This document shows, piece after piece, positions 9,001 to 13,383 of a DNA stretch of 13,383 nt. The notes beneath the pieces were generated by a model. The model made no database searches. It had not been told where the DNA came from and saw nothing but the letters and a program-made list of their open reading frames with translations. Origin of the DNA: an uncultured Alistipes sp. (GTDB lineage: Bacteria > Bacteroidota > Bacteroidia > Bacteroidales > Rikenellaceae); NCBI GenBank assembly GCA_934754975.1, contig CAKVKI010000045.1, positions 1-13,383 on the forward strand, read 5' to 3'. The position numbers were made by a program, and so were the translations under genes. Every line of letters starts with the position of its first letter. Position 1 is the stretch's first letter.

Positions 9001-9446
9001 TGAACCTCGGCTTTTTGATCGACGCCCGCGTCGGCGGCGTGGTCGTGTCGGGCACCGAAGCGATGATGGACCAGTACGGCGTATCGAAATCGACGGCCCG
9101 CGACCGCGACAACGGCGGCGCGATCGTCAACGGCGGACGCATGGACGCCAAGACGTTCTATTCGGTAGCCGCCAGCGGCACCACGGGCGTACTTTCGAAC
9201 TACGTTTACAGCGCGACCAACGTCCGCCTGCGCGAACTGTCGCTGAGCTACACGCTTCCGGCGCTGGCCCGCGAACGCCTGCGCATCACCCTTTCGCTCA
9301 TTGCCAACAACGTGCTGATGCTCCACAACGAGGCGCCGTTCGATCCCGAACTGACCTCCAACACCGGTACGTACTATCAGGGCTTCGACTATTTCATGCC
9401 GCCGTCGCTGCGTTCCTGGGGTTTCGGCGTAAAAGTTAATTTCTAA
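6093..9446 (+). CDS. susC-like: SusC/RagA-type TonB-dependent outer-membrane transporter with STN domain
   Basis: A 1117-aa outer-membrane pore that imports oligosaccharide with SusD as lid and energy from TonB. The signal peptide ends near Ala40 (QPAAAQ) after an unusually long n-region. STN domain about 46-118: FNDAALSQVLKSIETQSRYTF, then a segment ending NRVVLF. Carboxypeptidase-regulatory-like beta-sandwich about 129-200: ISGKVTDAAGVPLVGVTVLV, TDVNGGYT. A TonB-box-like stretch (VVVTALGIKR) lies at 210-219. The plug domain (about 215-355) ends in the SusC-type GANGVILITTKKG (343-355). The beta-barrel fills the rest and ends in an aromatic terminus (GFGVKVNF). The STN domain marks it as a signalling transporter matching the FecR-like neighbour. 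A nine-G run (6446-6454) encodes Gly119-121 between STN and the next domain; the frame is intact here. SusD follows after 17 nt. Confidence 0.95.
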   Translation: MTNFDKFKTYCLKFCVQTRLTARICLLITAITTFTQPAAAQNTLQEIRLDFNDAALSQVLKSIETQSRYTFFYNNDIDVAQTDSAHIASSDINSVVTSVLKGTNIAHRITGNRVVLFVGGGNDADNQERSISGKVTDAAGVPLVGVTVLVTGTNFATVTDVNGGYTVRIPGSGAEIVYSYIGYEAQQRVVGSQTVINLAMQESTAQIGAVVVTALGIKRDQKSLTYNVQQIAGDDISIVKDVSVVNSLAGKVAGVRINQSSSGTGGSTRVVMRGAKSLFGDNNVLYVLNGIPMMSLRSTQSDNYYEGAGVGDSDGISSINPDDIESLSVLTGASAAALYGNRGANGVILITTKKGSADHSTHVSYSNNTTFSNPFVTHQFQNTYGRQSGDFKSWGEKLGKASSYDPNDFFQTGYNTQNTVSVASSSERSQSFVSAGSVNSRGIIPNNEYSRYNFTIRHGRELVKDKLELDTDFFFTKSESQNGVAQGLYYNPLLPVYLFPPSENFERLKTYEIYDSGRNFATMYWPYSNTGLDALSQNPYWITNRNMFNTTQNRYIVSGSLKWNITDWINLSGRIRMDHADTGYERKLYASTPGLFCQSKGHYREQKMTNNALYADVLLNIDKQLNDDFRLTANIGASLYDEKYDMMGQSGNLLRLANFFHVSNINLSDPTTEMTREHIHQQTQAVYGSVQVGYRNFVYVDASVRSDWFSTLAGTPSMSSVYPSVGASLILSELIPQNKILNYWKIRGSYAGVGNPPSPYLTYTYIPLEGQNISTDGFAAATHLKPELTKSFEIGTELRMFNNKLNVEFTYYNTNTHNQLFKYEIPSSSGYSYAYANAGKVNNRGIELRVGFNQNIGPVKWETTLTYTRNRNEIKELLDEYVTDPVTGTTVKAPQEFIVSTAESYRMVLTKGGTMGDIYATHLKQDPNGYIYVNPMTNGIEIEPNSYVKVGSIDPKYTLGWHNSFSWKGLNLGFLIDARVGGVVVSGTEAMMDQYGVSKSTARDRDNGGAIVNGGRMDAKTFYSVAASGTTGVLSNYVYSATNVRLRELSLSYTLPALARERLRITLSLIANNVLMLHNEAPFDPELTSNTGTYYQGFDYFMPPSLRSWGFGVKVNF
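6446..6454 (+). repeat. Homopolymeric G9 tract inside susC
   Basis: Nine consecutive G encode part of Val-Gly-Gly-Gly between the STN and carboxypeptidase-like domains. A gain of one G brings TAA directly after the tract; a loss of one G gives a TGA about 29 codons later. The tract is a candidate slipped-strand site; only the in-frame state is seen here. Confidence 0.6.
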
Positions 9447-9449
9447 ATC

Positions 9450-9456
9450 AGGAGAG
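9450..9456 (+). promoter_or_regulatory. Shine-Dalgarno-like sequence before susD
   Basis: AGGAGAG lies 7 nt ahead of the susD ATG at 9464, at ideal SD spacing. Most Bacteroidota genes, including the others in this window, start without such a site, so it stands out and supports this start codon. Confidence 0.5.
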
Positions 9457-9463
9457 ACAGGTT

Positions 9464-11053
9464 ATGAAAAAACTACGCTATACAATCGCTTGCGGAGCCG
9501 CGGCACTCGCGCTCCTGGCAACGGGCCTGACTTCGTGTACGGGCGACTTCGACACTATCAACACCAGCAAAGACAAACCCACCCCCGAGGACGTGGACCG
9601 CGACAACGCATGGGCGGCGTTCATCCAGACCATGCAGCGCAACGTCTTCGCCGAGGGAGCCAACGCCTACCAGCTGGCCGACAACCTGCTGGGCGACAGC
9701 TATGCCGGGTATTTCGGGCAGGCGCAGGACTGGGACAGCGGCAACAACTCGACCTGCTACGCATTCCCCACAGCCAAATGGAAAGACGAACCCTACAAGC
9801 AGGCCTACAACAACGTGATGAGTTCGTGGAACATCCTGCGCCAGAAGGTCGATTCCGCATCGGTGGTCTTCGCGCTGGGCGAGGTGGTCAAGGTGCAGGC
9901 GATGCACCGTGTGACCGACATCTACGGTCCGCTGCCCTACACCGCCTTCGGCAAAATGTCGAGCGGCCTGCCCTACGACTCGCAGGAGACCATCTACCGC
10001 ACCTTCATCAAGGAGCTGGACCATGCGCTCAAAACGCTCAAAGCCGCATACGAGGCCGATTCGGGCGCGAAACCCATCGCCGACTTCGACGTGGTGTTCG
10101 ATTCGGACCTGGAGAAATGGATCCGCTTCGCCAACTCGCTCAAACTGCGTCTGGCCATGCGCGCCCGCTACGCCGCGCCCGGCGACGCCCAGACATGGGC
10201 CGAGGAGGCCGTGAACTTCCAGTTCGGAGCCTACAATACCGGCGTGATGACCGACAACACCCACTCGGCCCAGCTGCTCACCCGCACGGGCATCGGCTTC
10301 TCGTACAAACATCCGCTCGAATACCTCTGGGGCGAATACAACGAATGCCGCATGGGTGCGACCATGGAGAGCTACCTGTCGGGATACGGCGATCCGCGCC
10401 TGGAAAGCTACTTCTCGCCCGCCGAAAAAGACGGCGCTTACCACGGAATCCCGAGCGGCATCATCTCGAACCCGAAGGACTACCAGTCGCTGGCCAGCTG
10501 TCCCAAAGTGGGCTTCACCTCGCCGCTGACATGGATGTGCGCCGCCGAAGTCTACTTCCTGCGCGCCGAGGGCGCCACTCTGAGCTGGAACATGGGCGGC
10601 ACGGCCGAGAACCTCTACAACGAAGGCATCCGCACGTCGTTCTCCCAATGGGGCGCGTCGAACGCCGACAAATACCTGGCCGACAGCAAAAGCGTTCCGG
10701 CGAAATATCCCGGCTTGGGACAGGCGGGTTCGATCGGCAGTCCGAGCGACATCACCATCAAATGGGCCGCCGACGGCCGCGAACTCGAACGCATCCATGT
10801 GCAGAAATGGATCGCCCTCTACCCCGACGGACAGGAGGCGTGGAGCGAAATCCGCCGCACGGGCTACCCGAAGGTATTCCCCTCGCAGACCAACCGCAGC
10901 GGCGGCGTACTGCCCTCCGGCGCGACGATCCGCCGTGTGCCCCTGCCGCAGCAGGAGTACGACGGCAATGCCGAGCAGGTGGCCAAAGCCGTAAACGAAT
11001 TCCTCGGCGGCAGCGACAACTGCGCCCGGAAACTCTGGTGGGACGCCAAATAA
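9464..11053 (+). CDS. susD-like: SusD/RagB-type outer-membrane glycan-binding lipoprotein
   Basis: A 529-aa surface lipoprotein that binds glycan and caps the SusC barrel. The lipobox LTSC gives lipidated Cys25; the following TGDFD has acids at +3 and +5, in keeping with the Bacteroidota surface-export signal. Helical TPR-like SusD features are visible: FALGEVVKVQAMHRVTDIYG (first half of the protein), the PLPYTAFGK turn, DLEKWIRFANSLKLRLAMR, and the later AAEVYFLRAEGA and QKWIALYPDGQEAWSEIRRTG stretches. These fit the SusD-like_2/RagB-related branch rather than the starch SusD itself. Length is normal. It follows susC by 17 nt and precedes the GH18 gene by 28 nt, so the three form one operon. 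Ligand specificity cannot be read directly; the GH18 neighbour suggests a GlcNAc-containing glycan. Confidence 0.94.
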   Translation: MKKLRYTIACGAAALALLATGLTSCTGDFDTINTSKDKPTPEDVDRDNAWAAFIQTMQRNVFAEGANAYQLADNLLGDSYAGYFGQAQDWDSGNNSTCYAFPTAKWKDEPYKQAYNNVMSSWNILRQKVDSASVVFALGEVVKVQAMHRVTDIYGPLPYTAFGKMSSGLPYDSQETIYRTFIKELDHALKTLKAAYEADSGAKPIADFDVVFDSDLEKWIRFANSLKLRLAMRARYAAPGDAQTWAEEAVNFQFGAYNTGVMTDNTHSAQLLTRTGIGFSYKHPLEYLWGEYNECRMGATMESYLSGYGDPRLESYFSPAEKDGAYHGIPSGIISNPKDYQSLASCPKVGFTSPLTWMCAAEVYFLRAEGATLSWNMGGTAENLYNEGIRTSFSQWGASNADKYLADSKSVPAKYPGLGQAGSIGSPSDITIKWAADGRELERIHVQKWIALYPDGQEAWSEIRRTGYPKVFPSQTNRSGGVLPSGATIRRVPLPQQEYDGNAEQVAKAVNEFLGGSDNCARKLWWDAK

Positions 11054-11081
11054 ATTACGAACCTCAAAAAGTCTGAAAACC

Positions 11082-12173
11082 ATGAACAAACTCATAAAAT
11101 TAGGATGTATCGCATTGGCAGGCACCCTGTTGTTCTCGTGTGAGACCGATCCCGAGAAGCTGGAGATTGTCAAGCCCTACCCCAAATCGGATCAGTACTA
11201 CGCCAACCTGCGCGACTATAAGAACAGCGACCACGAAATCGTCTTCGGCTGGTTCGGCAACTGGAGCGCCACGGGAGCCTCGGCGTCCAACTACATGAAA
11301 TCGCTCCCCGACAGCGTCGATATGGTCGGTCTCTGGGGCGGCTGGCAGAACATTACCGAAGCCCAGCGTAAAGATATGGAGGATTCTCAGCGCAACCGCG
11401 CCCTGAAAGTGATCGCCACCTCGCTTTTCGACGGATTCGAAATGGGCGTGGCGCCCGACGGCGCGACGGCGGCCACCGAAGAGGAGATGCTGGCCTACTG
11501 GGGTTGGGAAGGTCCCTACCGCTCGTACGGCAACGACAACCTCACGGAGGGCAATATCGCGGCCATCCAGCGTTTTGCGCATGCTTTCTGCCAGCGCATC
11601 ATCGACAACGGATACGACGGACTGGATATCGACAACGAACCCAACATCGGCACCGGCAAGAAGCCCTACGGCATATCGGGCTTCCCCAACCGCTACAAAG
11701 TCTTCATGGACGTCGTGGTTACCTATTTCGGCCGCACCTCGGGCACGGGACGCATACTGGCCATCGACGGAGAGCTGAGCGCCAACATGCCCCGCGAGTT
11801 CGGCAAGTGCTTCGACTACTTCATCGCACAGGCATACAGTTGCTACGGCGATTCGGACCTCGACGGACGTCTGAAGAGCTGCGCCAACTACTTCTCGGAA
11901 GTTCCGTTCAAAGACGTAGCCCGCAGGTTTATCGTCACCGAGAATTTCGAGAACATCACCTACCGCACCAACGGCGGCGCCAACTACACGACCCGCGACG
12001 GCGAGTCGATGAAATCGGTGGCCGGCATGGCGCAGTGGCAGCCCCTCGTCGACGGAGAAAAAATCAAGAAAGGCGGCTGCGGAACCTACCATATGGAGTA
12101 CGAATACCGCAATCCCGAACCTTACAAATTCCTGATCGAGGCGATACAGATTCAGAACCCCGCCCGGAAGTAA
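11082..12173 (+). CDS. GH18 lipoprotein, probable endo-beta-N-acetylglucosaminidase
   Basis: A 363-aa single-domain glycoside hydrolase 18 lipoprotein: lipobox LFSC with Cys20, followed by acidic ETDPE, predicting surface display. The TIM-barrel begins near residue 52 (IVFGWFGNWSA). The catalytic GH18 signature DxxDxDxE is complete as DGLDIDNE (179-186), with Glu186 as likely acid/base and Asp184 the residue that positions the substrate acetamido group. QAY at 250-252 matches the QxY pair of endo-beta-N-acetylglucosaminidases and argues against an ordinary chitinase, which usually has YD there. The family cuts the GlcNAc-beta-1,4-GlcNAc core of N-glycans with retention, by substrate-assisted catalysis. 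The gene setting resembles PULs such as that of Bacteroides thetaiotaomicron BT_3987. Chitin or another GlcNAc polymer remains possible. It lies 28 nt after susD and 28 nt before the LamG gene. Confidence 0.88.
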   Translation: MNKLIKLGCIALAGTLLFSCETDPEKLEIVKPYPKSDQYYANLRDYKNSDHEIVFGWFGNWSATGASASNYMKSLPDSVDMVGLWGGWQNITEAQRKDMEDSQRNRALKVIATSLFDGFEMGVAPDGATAATEEEMLAYWGWEGPYRSYGNDNLTEGNIAAIQRFAHAFCQRIIDNGYDGLDIDNEPNIGTGKKPYGISGFPNRYKVFMDVVVTYFGRTSGTGRILAIDGELSANMPREFGKCFDYFIAQAYSCYGDSDLDGRLKSCANYFSEVPFKDVARRFIVTENFENITYRTNGGANYTTRDGESMKSVAGMAQWQPLVDGEKIKKGGCGTYHMEYEYRNPEPYKFLIEAIQIQNPARK

Positions 12174-12201
12174 TCGTTTAACGGACAAAAAAGAAATTGC
12201 C

Positions 12202-13368
12202 ATGAAACTGAAACATAGTTTATTCGCACTGATCGCATTGGCGGCCGCAGGCTGCCAGAAAGCCCCGGTTTACGACGATGTGGTCTACATCGCCGGAGCC
12301 GAAGGCGAAGTACCCACCCTGTCGCTCACGCTCGACGACCAGTTTCCCAAGGAGCTGAGCGTAAAGGTCTCGTCGTCGATCGTCGTCGGACGCGACACGA
12401 AAGTGCGGCTCGTAACCGACCCTTCGAAAATCGAAGAGTACAACACCCAATACGGCAAGAAGGGCGTAATGCTTCCCGAAGCGAACTTCGTACTCAAGAA
12501 TACCGAACTGACCATTCCCGCAGGTTCGTTCTCCGCGGCCGAACCGCTCGTGGTGAGCGTCACCAAGGACGAAGGGCTCAAAGAGGGCGTCAGCTACGTC
12601 ATTCCGCTGAGCATCGAGAGCGTGGACGGCGACCTGAAGGTCAAGGACGGATTCCGGACGGTATTCGTCGAGATCGGCCGTATCATCATCGGCCCGGCGG
12701 CCGACTGTTCGGGCAGCACCTATTTCAAAGTCGATTTCGCCGAAGGCGGGCAGGACAAATACGACATCTACAACCTGGGCGAAGTGACTTACGAAGCCCG
12801 CATCAACCTGCAGCGCTGGGGCGGCTGGTGCAATACGGTAATGGGTCTCGAAGAGAACTTCTGCCTGCGTTTCGTACAGGATGACTTCAAGGGCCAGCTT
12901 CAGCTCTCCGGATGGGGCGGCACGCTGATGGTTCCCACGGGCGGAATCGCCGTGAGCCTGGGCAAATGGACCCATGTGGCGGCCGTATTCGACGGCCCGA
13001 ACAAGAAGGTCAGCATCTACATCGACGGCGTACTGGCCTGCTCGGCCGACACCAACAAAACCTCGCTGGACCTCACGCAGGTATATCAGGACGACTCGTT
13101 CCGCATCGCCAACTCGTGCAACGACGGCCGCCAGCTGAAGGGTTACATCAGCGAAGCCCGCGTATGGGCCAAGGCGCTCAACGGCAACGACCTGAAGAAC
13201 AACATGTGCTACGTGGACCCGGCGACGGACGGCCTGCTGGCATACTGGCGTTTCAACGAGAAAGCCGACGGCAAAAAGGTGGAGGACGACCTGACCGGAC
13301 ACGGATACAAGGCGACCTACTCCAGCTCGGCCATGAAATGGGTGGACAACGTCCGCTGCCCCGAATGA
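12202..13368 (+). CDS. DUF1735 + LamG-domain lipoprotein, probable surface glycan-binding protein
   Basis: A 388-aa lipoprotein: AAGC gives lipidated Cys18. Residues about 28-160 match the DUF1735 (BT_3987-like N-terminal) beta-sandwich type found in PUL proteins next to GH18 enzymes; visible pieces are LTIPAGSF, EGVSYVIPLSIESVDG and FRTVFVEIGR. Residues about 172-375 are a LamG/concanavalin-A-like domain (Laminin_G_3): GEVTYEARINLQRW, LGKWTHVAAVFDG, VSIYIDGV, GYISEARVWAKAL and LLAYWRFNE. No catalytic motif of a known glycosidase is seen, so glycan capture at the surface is the best inference. The residues after Cys18 are QKAPVY, without the acidic surface-export signal of its two neighbours, so periplasmic orientation is possible. 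It is the last gene seen; only 15 nt follow, without a terminator. Confidence 0.88.
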   Translation: MKLKHSLFALIALAAAGCQKAPVYDDVVYIAGAEGEVPTLSLTLDDQFPKELSVKVSSSIVVGRDTKVRLVTDPSKIEEYNTQYGKKGVMLPEANFVLKNTELTIPAGSFSAAEPLVVSVTKDEGLKEGVSYVIPLSIESVDGDLKVKDGFRTVFVEIGRIIIGPAADCSGSTYFKVDFAEGGQDKYDIYNLGEVTYEARINLQRWGGWCNTVMGLEENFCLRFVQDDFKGQLQLSGWGGTLMVPTGGIAVSLGKWTHVAAVFDGPNKKVSIYIDGVLACSADTNKTSLDLTQVYQDDSFRIANSCNDGRQLKGYISEARVWAKALNGNDLKNNMCYVDPATDGLLAYWRFNEKADGKKVEDDLTGHGYKATYSSSAMKWVDNVRCPE

Positions 13369-13383
13369 CGACCGGCGTAATAT

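Noticed and set aside
6666..9326. Very long open frame (886 codons) on the minus strand across susC
   Set aside because: Its translation is rich in Val, Arg, Gly and Asp without domains, as expected opposite a GC-rich gene; the plus strand is an unmistakable SusC.
9473..11173. Long open frames opposite and overlapping susD, on the minus strand and in a second plus frame (9490-11076)
   Set aside because: Low-complexity Arg/Val-rich translations; codon-bias shadows of susD.

Overview
The window looks like a Bacteroidota (Bacteroidales) chromosome. The evidence is a SusC/SusD pair, an ECF sigma / FecR-type anti-sigma pair, lipoproteins with Bacteroidota-style signals, a TTTG-N19-TAnnTTTG promoter, and general scarcity of Shine-Dalgarno sites. 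The high GC and ATC-rich codon use of the right-hand two thirds would suit Alistipes or a relative, but that genus guess is only an inference from composition.

Left part (1-3723, minus strand, more AT-rich, frequent ATA codons): two tandem genes for secreted RHS/YD-repeat-type proteins, 13 bp apart. The upstream gene is complete (969 aa). The downstream gene runs off the left edge after 266 codons, just as it enters what looks like a DUF6443-type segment. Together they resemble the two-gene RHS sets common in Bacteroidota; their function is not known.

Middle (3724-4302): about 580 bp without a convincing gene. It separates the two divergent units and changes from AT-rich to GC-rich part way.

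Right part (4303-13383, plus strand, GC-rich): a compact polysaccharide utilization locus (PUL). The order is ECF sigma factor, FecR-like anti-sigma, SusC with an N-terminal STN signalling domain, SusD, a GH18 lipoprotein with an intact catalytic motif (best guess: endo-beta-N-acetylglucosaminidase on N-glycans), and a DUF1735 + LamG surface lipoprotein. In the likely working model, the GH18 enzyme and LamG protein act on or hold glycan at the cell surface and SusD passes oligosaccharide to SusC. Ligand-loaded SusC then signals through STN to FecR, releasing the sigma factor to transcribe susC onward. No exoglycosidases, transporters for monosaccharides or further enzymes lie in the window; the operon may continue past the right edge.

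The locus is of a familiar type. The observations most worth a second look are a nine-G homopolymer inside susC placed where a slip would abolish the transporter, and a minus-strand intrinsic-terminator-like hairpin just upstream of susC that could end an antisense RNA. The split, Sec-exported RHS gene pair is the third.
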